From: Cyclospora cayetanensis
Taxonomy: Eukaryota > Apicomplexa > Conoidasida > Eucoccidiorida > Eimeriidae
Assembly (NCBI RefSeq): GCF_002999335.1
Contig: NW_020312160.1
Span: forward strand, 1 to 60,953
Direction: 5' to 3'
Length of the DNA: 60,953 nt
Shown: one piece after another, positions 24,601-34,965 of the stretch
Position numbering within the stretch: position 1 is the stretch's first letter
Layout of the letters: every line of letters starts with the position of its first letter
The notes under the pieces: model-generated
Told to the model about the DNA's origin: nothing
Seen by the model: only the letters and a program-made list of their open reading frames with translations
Databases searched by the model: none
Position numbers and translations under genes: made by a program

Positions 24601-26028
24601 GGGTGGTTGGTGATTGTTATTGCCTCCTCCCCTCACGCCGCCTGCCTCCCCCTCCCTGTTGCTTTCCTCTTATGCTGTGCTCTATTCTAGTGTGCATTTG
24701 CCCTTTCATCTCCGCGCCTCGTCCTTACCCCTCTACTAGGAAAACGCCCGCAACGGGAGCTTGATGAGTCCTTGCCAGCCCCTTTTTTCGATCTCTGCTC
24801 AATCGTGTAGTGGCCGCCTGCTTTCTCTTAATGCTTCTTGGCGGTCCATCCGCTTTCCCAATTTCGGGTTAAACATGAGAGAACACACGCTCGCTATTCC
24901 GCCCGGCGTGTGCCGTGAATGCTACTTGACTGCAGGACATATTTTTTGCCGTCTGGACTAGAGCAGGCTTGTACCGGAGGAGGCGGTGCCGCTTCGAGCA
25001 GCAACTCTAGCAACACCTGCCCTTGCAGCCGCAACGCGTTTCACTTGTTCGGCCTAGAGACAGTGCAGCATCCTCCCTTGACACTCGATGTGTGCTGTGC
25101 GTCTCCGGTGCCCCCACGCCCCAAGAAGCAGCAGCAACCGCAGCAGCAGCCGCAGCAGCAGGCAGCAGCAGTCCACTTGCAGCCTGCCGCAATCGCAATG
25201 GCACCTCAAGTGCAGCACAGCATCATTAGCTCTTTTGCGGTCAGGCCTGCCAGCAAGCCACCGGTCGAAGAGCAGCAGCAGCAAGAGGAAGAGGAGCTCC
25301 CAGAAGAAGACGTCTCATCGGCGGCCGTCTCAGGCATCCTGATGGCTGCAGTTCAAGGACAAGTATGCGGCATTCTGCAGCAGTACAGAGTGTTGAAAAG
25401 CCCCTGACCAGCGTGCCGCGGTTGCTTGCCGTGGCTGAACAGGCGATAAGCCCAGGCGAGGTGTTGTCAGTACAAGGGATTTACGGAGTTGTCTCTGTCG
25501 GTGACACTGCTCATCGGGAAAAAAGCCCTTCGCCTTTGGCTGCCGATGCGGTTTCAGGTTGCAGTGTACGGCATTACAGGAGGGCCATCAGATTTGAGTC
25601 AGGAGTTTTCTCGGCTGCGCCATCAGGTTTGGCAGCGGCGATGCGAAGAGGCCCTGGATGCAGCAGCAGCAGCACGCATCCTGCAGGCGCATGCGGCAGC
25701 AGCAGCAGATCCTGGAGCGGCAGCGACAGACAGAAAGGGTGGTGGTGGGCTCCACGAGAGAGATGACGAAGAAAAGGTGAGTTTCCGAATGTCACTAGAC
25801 TCTTTCTAGCGCCCTCGTCCCTCGTCACTCCACCTGGCTATGCAGTCAAAACTCTCTATGTTGCTGCCTCTTTCTGATGCAGCAGGAGGACGACAGGGGA
25901 GCACCCACAGCATTGCAGGGGCTCAGCTGTGTCTAGGCTCAACGGGCAGCAGCTTCGTGCCTCTGATGCAACTTGAAGATGCCATCACTGCCCTTGCGTT
26001 TTCTGCCTCGAATCTTGATGTATCCTAG
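21690..26028 (+). CDS. WD40-repeat protein, family unassigned
   Basis: Scaffold-type beta-propeller protein; partner unknown. Proposed exons: 21690-23132, 23315-23428, 23535-23561, 23739-23852, 24186-24412, 24936-25389, 25471-25776, 25846-26028; all join in phase and give about 955 residues. Blade-like segments: AFSSRGDAFAAAGRGRTVYV then FDTATKHLIHSL in exon 1; HGNRIVQVLFLPEDKDF then HTIISCGVDSTIQLWSTERQ across exons 1-3; VVLLSPSAALVASHRDERQL in exon 4; CRVAVLPEGRVAACCGGN in exon 5. Exon 1 also holds a Pro/Ala/Thr-rich linker of about 170 residues, and exon 6 a Gln/Glu-rich stretch. The last exon ends QLEDAITALAFSASNLDVS. The 27-base third exon and its donor are the weakest junction. I could not name the orthologue. 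Confidence 0.72.
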
Positions 26029-26658
26029 GCCGCCATGCCGAGTCTACACGGCTGGCGCGCCTCTGTAGCTTGATTACAGCGTGTCTCTCTCTCTCTCGAT
26101 TTCTCTATCCCTCTTTTTCTCTCTCTCTCTCTCGAATTCTCTATCCCTCTATTTCTCTCTCTCTCTCTATTTCTCTATCCCTCTATCTCTCTCTCTCTCT
26201 ATTTCTCTATCCCTCTTTTTCTCTCTCTCTCTCTCGAATTCTCCTAGCACTACATGCCAATTTGGCGTAGCAGAGGTTGCAGCAGGTGCAGCTGCATCAC
26301 GAGAGTAGCGGCGCGCGGGCTTGACTTGCTTATAGCGCCTGGAGATGAAGTTCTTGCAAGAGCCTGTTGCTGCTCCTAATCGTGCCACAGTAGCAGTAGT
26401 AGCCACAGACTCCTTTCCTAATGCTGTGTAACAAAGTATCGACACTAAAGCACTTCTAGATGGCTTCTATTATGCCGAACTCAATATGTGCACGAGACAT
26501 GCAATCGTCACAAAACACCGCACTGCAGCAGGCCCCGCTGTCTTCTGTGCCTCTGAACTCTGCTTCTTGGCGCCGCAGGCGTGTCTCCCTGGTATTGCCA
26601 CAGCAGATGCTATAACTTGCAGATGCTCTAAACTGCAGATGCTGTAAACTGCAGATGC
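26029..26658. other. Convergent 3' intergenic region with CT repeat
   Basis: About 630 bases between convergent stops. It contains a compound minisatellite at 26081-26245 whose unit is (CT)n followed by a variant of CGAATTCTCTATCCCTCT, repeated about five times. No gene seen. Confidence 0.7.
26081..26245. repeat. CT-based compound minisatellite
   Basis: (CT)n blocks alternate with TTTCTCTATCCCTC or CGAATTCTCTATCCCTC spacers. The spacing is irregular. Confidence 0.9.
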
Positions 26659-26746
26659 TCACAGATGAGGGGCCATCGCTTTTTCCCCCCCTCCAGCACA
26701 AAGTCGGATGCGTGGCTGCGCAAAGGGATTACGGCTGATAGGTCCA

Positions 26747-26778
<32 letters not shown>

Positions 26779-27490
26779 GCTAGGAGGTTGCTGCTGCGTC
26801 TGAGGTAGCTGAGATCCAGAAAGCTGATACCGCGACGCCTGCAAAGGCCACTGCTGTTGCGCCTTATGCCCTGGAGGGCCGCTCCAATGCTGCTTTCCCG
26901 GTGACTGCTGTTGCTGAATAGGAGAAAACTGCTCCTGCTGCCCTTGGTGCAAGTGCAAGCCGAGCTGATAATAGGGTGGTTGCTGCTGCTGCTGCTGCAA
27001 CGGCTGCCCTGCCATAGCAGGCAGCACGCCTTGCAGCTGCTGCACCCCCTGGGATTGCTGATGCATCCCAGCCGGCAAGCCAATCGAAATCTGCGGTTGC
27101 ATGCGCAGATGCTGCTGCATCTGGTGTTGCTGCTGCATAAGCTGCTGCTGCCGGAGCATCTGCTGAAATTTTTGCTGCTCTTGCACATACTGTTGCTGCA
27201 GTCGCTGCTGTGCTAACGACTGCTGAGGCTGAAGCGGTGGCTGCACCTGCTGCAGTGAGGCCTGCGATCCGAAGTGCAGCGAGTTTGGCAAGCCTTGATG
27301 AGGCGGCAGCTGCTGAGGGAGCCTTCCATACTGCTGTGCATGCAGTTGCTGCAGCTGAGGCTGGAAGAAGGGCTGCTGTGGCTGCTGCTGCTGCAGTGGC
27401 ACCACTCCAGGAGAGAGCGCCTGCTCCATGGGGTGAGAAACAATTGGATAGGCATGCGAGGGATGCAGGTGTGTCTGGTAGTGGAGAGGG

Positions 27491-27532
<42 letters not shown>

Positions 27533-29079
27533 ATGTGCATGGGCAAAACAGCGGCCACTCGCTGCAAAGGGAGACTTGAGGGTTGCGACACGGGAGCAGC
27601 CTGAATGCCTCCAAGCGAAGCAGACTCTGCTAAGGCGACCTTAAGAGTGTGCCTGCCCCTTTGGTGAGTTGCATCTTGCTCTAGAGAGCGACAAGGGTGC
27701 TGTGGCTGCTGCTGCGGCTGCTGCTGCGGCTGCTGCTGCTGCTGCTGCTGCGCCATGTGCTTAGAGAAGGGAGATCGATTAACGGCCGCAAGGGGAGCAG
27801 AGTTCTCGTTGATCTGGGGATATTCCTGCCGTTCAGGCACTGGCAGCTGCCCCCAGAAGTGCTGCAGCTGCTGCAGCTGCTGCAGCTGTTGGGTTTGCAC
27901 TTGCCCTGTTGCTGCTGCTGCTGTGCTGCCACTCTCGCTTGAATGGGGATACAAAGGCCACGCAGACACTCGCATGCCAGCTCGAGAGGATTCGGCTGTA
28001 GTGCCTTCCCAGCCACATTCGCCCCACTCATCTGGCGTGCCTTCTTGGCGAGTCTCCTTCTTCGCAGCAGCCTTCTTGCGCTCCTTTGATTTTCTGTGGG
28101 AACGGTGGTGCTCGCGCTCCTTTTTCATGAGCGCTGCCTGCTGCTCCGCAGCGACTTGTCCAGTTGTTGCTGCTGCTTGCTCTCCAAAGTCTGCTGAGGC
28201 TTCATGTTCTCGAGGGGTGTCTGCCGCGTCTAAAGGGTCGTTAGGCCTAGGACCGACACGCTTTTCCCACGAGCTGCGAACTGGACTGTCATCACCTCCT
28301 TCCCACTGCCCTTGCTCTCGCAGGCGTCGCTCGTTCTCCTCCAGTTGCGTCGCACCATCCTGCAGCAGCAGCAGGCGCTGCTGCTGCTCATTTTGCGCGT
28401 CTTTGAAGATCTTAGACCCCCTATTTTGCTTCTGGCGTTGGTGCCTATCGCGCTTGTGTTTCTGCTCACGCGAAGTATGGTCCCGGTGAGACAGCTTGCA
28501 CGAAGAAGTCTCTTCCTCGCGCGCACTCCGTTGGCTCTGCTCGGATTCATCATCGACCTGCTCGTCAGGTAGGCGCAGGGGAGCTGCCCACGAGACATGC
28601 TGTGGTGTAGCGACACGCGAAGTGGCCACGGGGGAACGGAAGTTGGACTCAAAGGGGCTGCTGTCAGCTGCGGTGGGAAACTGAGGAGCCGTGGCAAGAG
28701 GAGGAAGAGCAGCAGCAGCAGCAGCAGCAGCAGGAGCAGCAGCAGGAAGCGTGGCTTCGGATCGTGAGGCGGACTCTGGAAACTGCAAGGAAAGTGAGTG
28801 ACACGAGTGGTCGAAGCTTGTTGGTGATGAATCGGGTGAAGATTCTGCTCCTGCCTCTGCTGCTGCATCTTTGGTAACTCCGAAGGGCCAGTAATGCATG
28901 AGACGCTGCCTCTGATCCTCCTCCTGCGGGTGGTGCTGCATTTGAGGATCAGCTGCTGCAACTCCTGTTTCTAAAGCACTGGCGTGTGATGGCACTGCGG
29001 CTGACGACGGCTGAGCTGCAGGTGCTGCAGGTTCGCTTCGATATCCCTGTACAGCTAGTCCTGCTTGATTAGGAGCACA

Positions 29080-29118
<39 letters not shown>

Positions 29119-29641
29119 ATTGCGCCGCAGTCGGAACGGCAGGAAGAACACGGACTTTTTCTTACCCCCTTCCGGCTGTTGCGACTGCAGTTGCTGAGCT
29201 TGCTGCTGTGGCTGCTGCTGTTGTGGTGGCACTGACAGCTGCTGCTGCTGAGCTTGCTGCTGTGGCTGCTGCTGCTGCTGTGGCAATAACGGCTGAGGGG
29301 ACCCTTCCTGAGCTGCCGCAAAAGAGGGTTTGGGCTGCTGTTTTTCGGGGAACGGATTGAACGCACTGAAAAAGCTCTTGGTGGATTGCTGCTGCTGTTC
29401 TTGGTGCTGCTGCTGCTGCGCTTGGTGCTGCTGCTGCTGCGCTTGGTGCTGCTGTTGCTGCGCTTGGTGCTGCTGTTGCTGCGCTGCATGTGGAAAGGTC
29501 TGCGGCTGTAACTGCAGGTGCTGCAGCTGGGCAGCCGGAGGCGATTCCTGCTGTTGTTGAGGCCATGCTGGCTGGGAAAAAGAATCCAGCTGGAGCTGTT
29601 GCAGCTGCCCATGTGCATCAGAGCTGTGCACGATGCAGAAT

Positions 29642-29677
<36 letters not shown>

Positions 29678-32617
29678 AGCTGCGGCGGCGTCCCCTGCCC
29701 CTGCAAGTGTACATTGGCTTGCTGGAGCACCTGTGGCTGCGCAGGCGCCAGCAGAGCAGGCGGCGTTTCTCCCCCCCCCTGCAGCAGCGGCAGTGGCTGC
29801 TGTTGCTGAGCTTGGTGCCGCGCCTGCTGTTGTAGCTGCTGCTGCTCGGACTGTGATTTCGGAGGCGTTGTCTTTTTCTGGAAGACAAAACTCCCGGCAG
29901 GGGAGGCTGTAGGAGGCCATGCAGGGGCAAGACTACGAGCACGTGAAGGGGTCCAGCTTCGTGAGACAGCTGCTGCTGAGGGTGAGGAGGCATCGGCTGA
30001 CGAGGCAGCTGCTGCTGCAGCGCGTGGTGCCTGACTGCTTGCCTCGGAAGCAGCAGGCCAGAAGGGAGCCGTCAGGTGCTGCTTTTCTCCCTCGCTTGGG
30101 TGCCTTGGTTGCAGCTTTTCGCCACGAGGCACTTCGCCAGCACCGTCTTCGTGGGGAAGCTCGCCTGCGCCGTTGAAGGTTTCGTCGTCTGCGGGTGCCA
30201 CCACTCTCTTCGACGGCGCAGGCGCACCATCACCAGGAGATGCGCGGGGAGTCGCTGGACTGAGGAAGGCGGTACCCAAGACTCGCTCAGGCAGCGCGTC
30301 TGCCGTTGCTGAGAGCCTTCCCTCCGCTCCCCTTGCAGCGTGGGGAGCTGATTGCGTCGCAGCCGCTGAGCTCTCGATATTCGCGAGCGCGTGCTGCAGT
30401 GCAGGCAGCGGTCGGCTTGGACGCGAGCACGATGGGCTGCCTGCAGAAGACTCTGCAGCAGCGTTGGGGGGTGCACCAGCGGGAGGCGGCGACGAGAAGA
30501 GCGGCCGATCTTCTGCCGCCACTCCTGCCTCTTGGGGAGGAACTCCCCCTTGACTGACAGTGCTTGCAGGAGCTGCGTGCGACGTCGGTGAGCCAGAAGC
30601 GGCAGTAGCGGGCGCCTCCGCAGTCTTGCCCACGAGAAATAGCGGCTGCAGCTGAGGCGCACTGCTGCTCGCCACTAGGGCTTCCACCGCTTCTGCATGC
30701 GGCCCTTGTTGCTGTTGCTGCGGCTTTGGAAGAGGCAGCTTTTCTGTCGGCTGCCACAGACCTAACATTTCCTCGGAAGGCAGAGCAGCAGCCGCAGCAG
30801 CAGTTGCAGCAGCAGATCTGGCCGCCGCTGCTGCTTCAGGATCTGTACAGTGCGCAGCTACATCTGCATAGAAAAGTGCGTCCAGCGCAGCGGCGGCAGG
30901 ATACGCTAGACGTGGCTCTTGCTCTGGCTCTTGCAGCTCGAGGAGAGACTCCCCCTGCTTGGAACGTTCCTCCTCCTGCTGTGGCAACGGTTGCGGTTTG
31001 GGCGGTGGCTCGCGACGCAGCTGCGTGGGCTGCTGAATGGAGGGGTGGTGCTGTTGCTGCTGCACAGACTTCTTTTCGACGCGATTCTGGGCAGGAAAGC
31101 CTTGCTGGATGACTCCTTGCTCATCCGTTTGTTGCTGCTGTTGCAATTCGTGGTGCTCCTCTGTGGGAGGGTCGAATAGATCCAGCAAATCAAGGGAGAG
31201 ACTGCTACGACTGCTTCGTTGTGGCAGACCAACCTGCGCCTTCTGGAGGCTTGCAGCAGCGGCTGAGATGTCTTCTTCGCGTAAAAGGCCAGCTCGTGGA
31301 GCAGCTGCTGCCGCTGCGTCGGCAGCTGCATGCTCGCCACGTGCTTGTTGCGTCTTCAAGGTGCCTTCAGTCAGCTGCTGGAGTCGGCTGTGCGAGGGCT
31401 GCCGCTTGGCGGCCTCTCCAGCAGCAGCAGCAGCAGCTCTTCCTGCTGCTGCTGCTGCTGGAGCAGCAGTAGTAGCAGCAGCAGCAGCAGCAATAGCAGC
31501 AGGAGGAATTTTGGGTCGGAAGCGAAAGCCTTCAACGGTGAGAACACCGCTTTTTCGCGATTTGTGTTCAAGAGCGAGGCGGCTTACACTGGTGACTTCT
31601 TGAGGAATTAGCGAGCACGCCAAGTAGGCGACTCCGACGCACTTGTCGTCTTGCTGCAAACACCCCCATAACAACTCCACGCGGAGAGCTCACAAACGGC
31701 ATGTGTCTTCTGTCAGGGAGGCAGGCTCATGTGGAGGACGGCAGCAGCAAACGGAGAGAAACGCGTAGGTCTTCTCAGAAGAAAAGAGCGACTCCCGCTT
31801 CCAGAGAGAAAGAGGGAGGAAAAGGAGAGCAGCGCATGGCCAGCAAATGAAGGAGGCAGACATGGATGCACCCAAGAGCCGGAGAGAATACACGAAATAA
31901 CACATCGGCAGCACTCAAAAAGCGTCCAACACAAACACAGGGAGCCTTGGAAGCAGCGAGTCTTCGAGAGGAACTCTCGACAAGGAAGCTGAAACGGGCA
32001 GTTTTGTGTTGTTGCTGACCACCAGCCTCTTCCTCCACAAGGAAAACTTCAGCTGCTCCCCGGCAGATACCCAGGGAAAGCCACAGGTGAACTGCAGCGG
32101 CACGAGCTCCCTGGTGCCTGAAAGACACAGTCGCGAGACAGGAGCATGGCATGCATGCGCTGCGCAGCCTTCCCGAGCACTGCACAAAGGCAGGTCCAGC
32201 GAAACCTCGCGACGCTACACAACAGCGGCAGAATCGTCGCGCGTGTGGCGACTCGCATGCAGAGCCGCCTGGTGGGGGGATGCCGCATATTGCAGTGGTG
32301 CTGCTGGCGATCCAGCTGCAGGAAAGGAAGGAGAAGAAGAGTAGGTAGTCGGAAGAGGGGCAGAGAAGCCTTAAGGGACGGCTCCCGCGCTCCCGCGCAG
32401 CTGACTGACCTTCTGTCCAGGCGCTGAGTCTACGTGCCGCAAGGCCACATTCAACGACAACTCTGTAGCTTCCGTTGTGCTTGACATCTTTGGCAGTCCA
32501 AATAGAGAGGATGAGGCTAGGAGGGAGAGTCTGCGGCTCTGAAGGGCAGCGGCGGAGTCCAAAGAGGCGCCACAAACGCCCCTCCACGTGTAGAGACACT
32601 GCGCGCTGCACACACAT
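26659..32617 (-). CDS. Giant Gln/Ala-rich protein with N-terminal C2-like domain
   Basis: Minus-strand exons 32617-32410, 32117-32020 and 31653-26659 join in phase into about 1766 codons. The first two exons plus the start of the third rebuild one C2-like domain: LILSIWTAKDVKHNGSYRVV, then TRELVPLQFTCGFPW, AGEQLKFSLWRKRLV joined to QDDKCVGVAYLACSLIP, and VLTVEGFRFRP. The ATG at 32617 is in frame with no stop before the domain; further upstream exons cannot be excluded. The remaining 1600 or so residues are Gln-, Ala-, Ser- and Pro-rich with many uninterrupted runs (for example Q14 near 27491-27532), broken by a more complex charged stretch at about 28000-28600 (minus strand). The aspartates expected for calcium binding are mostly not visible, so the C2 may bind protein or lipid without calcium. 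Function unknown. The frame is real: it stays open for 5 kb and its N-terminus is spliced to a fold. Confidence 0.78.
27491..27532. repeat. (CTG)14 tract, Gln run in the C2/Gln-rich gene
   Basis: Uninterrupted CTG on the plus strand, read as CAG (Gln) in the minus-strand gene. Several comparable tracts lie in the same exon (around 26750-26772, 29080-29115, 29642-29680); depending on frame they encode Gln or Ser. Confidence 0.9.
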
Positions 32618-34254
32618 GCGGCACCGGGAAGAACACGCAAGTGTATTAGCCTAAGGGAGGCGTCTATAGGATGTGCGCGCAACGGAAGCGTCTGGTGAGA
32701 CGGATGGAATTCTTTGAAAAGGCACGAGGGGGAGCCAAGAGGATCCTCCTTGCAGCCGTTGGGGAACACCCCGCAAGTACACACACACACTCTGCGCGAG
32801 AAAGGCCCCTGGCATGACTGCCTGGAGGCAGCAACGGTGTGAAGCAGAAGAAGAAGCTTCGGCTTGCAAGAGGAGCGAGTTTTTCGAGAAAGAGGGCGAA
32901 AGCTACGGAAGCAGCCGAACCTGTACACTCCAGCAGGAGGCGACGAGCAGCGCCACGGCCAGCTGCTCTGAGAGACACGAGATCTCGGCGACTTGCTGCA
33001 CCTTCCGCAGCTTTTGTGGACTTAGAGCCACCTCATCCATTCCTTGCCGTTACAGCTGCTGCTAGTGTTCGTGGTGCTCTTTGGCTGCTGCTACTGGGAA
33101 GCCTCCTGATGCCCGTATCTGCGAGATCCACTGCGAGATTATCATCCCCTTGAGGTCGACAAGCCACACAGAGACATGATGTCGTGCCTTCTGGTACTGT
33201 TGTGCTTGCTTTCTTTGGCCTTTACGCGGAGCTGCTTGCTGCCTCGGTGAATCCATGGGAAGCGGCCTCGGTATGAGCGACAGCTGGGGAATGAGCTCCA
33301 CAGCTCTGCATCCACAACTTAAAAATACAGATGTGGATTTTCTAGGCAATTTTTCTGAAAGTGGCTGCAGGACATAAGCAGCAGCTTCATCCACAAGATC
33401 GCAGTGTCGCTTGTGTGGCCGGAAGCAGAGGCCAAGGAGGATGGCTACCCGAGAGTTTACGGACGCTTCAGTGGTTTTTGCTGGCTTTCTCGAGTTCAGG
33501 CGATTACCACAAGGCGGAAGATACCCCAAGTCTCCCCCGGATCTCCATCAACTTGCTATCGCTAGTGCCCGGTGGGGTGTATAGGCACAGCCACAGAGCA
33601 ACCGGAATGGTCCTGGCCCTGTAAGCAACACACGAATCAGTAAGTACAGTGATACAGCACCCGCCTCATTCCGGATTGCTGCGCGTGTACTGCACGGGCA
33701 ATACAGCGGCACTGCGGATATGGCGATAGCGCTGCCGACTGGGGGCCCCTGGGGCCCCCCATCCGAAAGTTTGCTGTGGGTGCTGCTCTAAATAGCGCCA
33801 TGGAGAGCTTAAATGGGATGTTTCGCGTGCATATTGATGGCGCGTATCCCTGTATCTTCTGCTGAATCATGCAAACCGACCGAGCCAACTGGGCAGGCCA
33901 TGCAACGAATCAAATTTCACCTTGAAAGATTGCCGTCCTGGCCCCTAATTAATCCTAGGAGACCTTCAGCTCTGGTAGTCTAAGCGCTGCTGCGGCAGTG
34001 AGGACCAGCTGATTTAAATGCTACTCAACCCCTGACAAAATCCCTTGGAGTGGTTGGCAAACCGCTAAAGCAGCACCCCTTGGCAGACCTGCGAAAGAGG
34101 CTGCCTTGCCCTTGAGATATTCGACTCCTCTGGAGGCCATATAGGCGAGCTTTTTCATTGCTTTCAGCAGCACTATCTTAGTGGAGCGTACCCGATGCAA
34201 ACACTTGCCCTATGCATACTCCACGGAACTAAGGGTTATTCTGCGTTCACACAC

Positions 34255-34510
34255 TTTCTGCTACACTAGTTATCATGAAGTAAGCACTACTGATACATCG
34301 AAACATTGTTATGGCTGTTTGCATGGTGTTTATTGTAGAGCTAGCTCGATACAACAAGACTATTGGGCGCGTTTGCCCTAGATGCTGTATACGAATAACT
34401 TCAATTATCAAAGGGCCTATTGTGTGCAGCTACGCGCCCCCTGGCCAGCCCTTTATCCTCACGTCGGAGCCCTAGGGAGAAAGAGCAGAGAAGCGTGGCG
34501 CTTTTGGAAG
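34255..34510 (+). repeat. Diverged tandem repeat, copy 1
   Basis: Aligns by eye with 34705-34965 in the same orientation. Both contain a TTTATTG(T/C)AGAG segment, then a GATAC segment, then CCCTAGATG(C/T)TGT, then a (C/G)ACGTCG segment. Many substitutions and small gaps separate them. It is non-coding at present (stops in the shared segment). Confidence 0.55.
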
Positions 34511-34704
34511 TGTGACGCGTTATTTAAGGTGTCCATAGGGAGACACCTGTCTTTGGACTCAGTAAGATCTGATTGGAGAGTTTTCGAGTGTTCCACAAAA
34601 GGACTCTCGCTTCTACTTGTTCCCGTCCTCAAAGGTTCTGACATGGGGAGAAAGGGATAGCCTGCGTGTTGGGCAAAGCTACGTTTCAAAATTTCTAGAA
34701 CAGT

Positions 34705-34965
34705 AGTCATATCATCTATGAACGACCACGAAACTGATTATATCGTTTGCCTGTTCGAACAGCTCATTTATTGCAGAGTACTGTTTGGTCGATACCAGAC
34801 GACACATTGTTGTGTTAGTCCGCCCTAGATGTTGTGTGCAACTAGTTGTGAATGCTCCGGATGCTCAGAGGGTGCAGATCCGCTCGCTCTAGCTGTATCT
34901 CTCCTGTCACGTCGAAATCCTGAAGGCGCGGATAGGGGGAGGTGGCACTTTTTTTGGAAATCACC
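34705..34965 (+). repeat. Diverged tandem repeat, copy 2
   Basis: Second copy of the unit at 34255-34510, about 450 bases downstream. The shared landmark CCCTAGATGTTGT is at about 34824. Confidence 0.55.

Noticed and set aside
29055..29993. Overlapping Ser/Arg-, Ala- and Cys-rich frames antisense to or in other frames of the Gln-rich gene
   Set aside because: Shadow frames of CAG/CTG repeats; only one frame stays open for 5 kb and splices to a fold.
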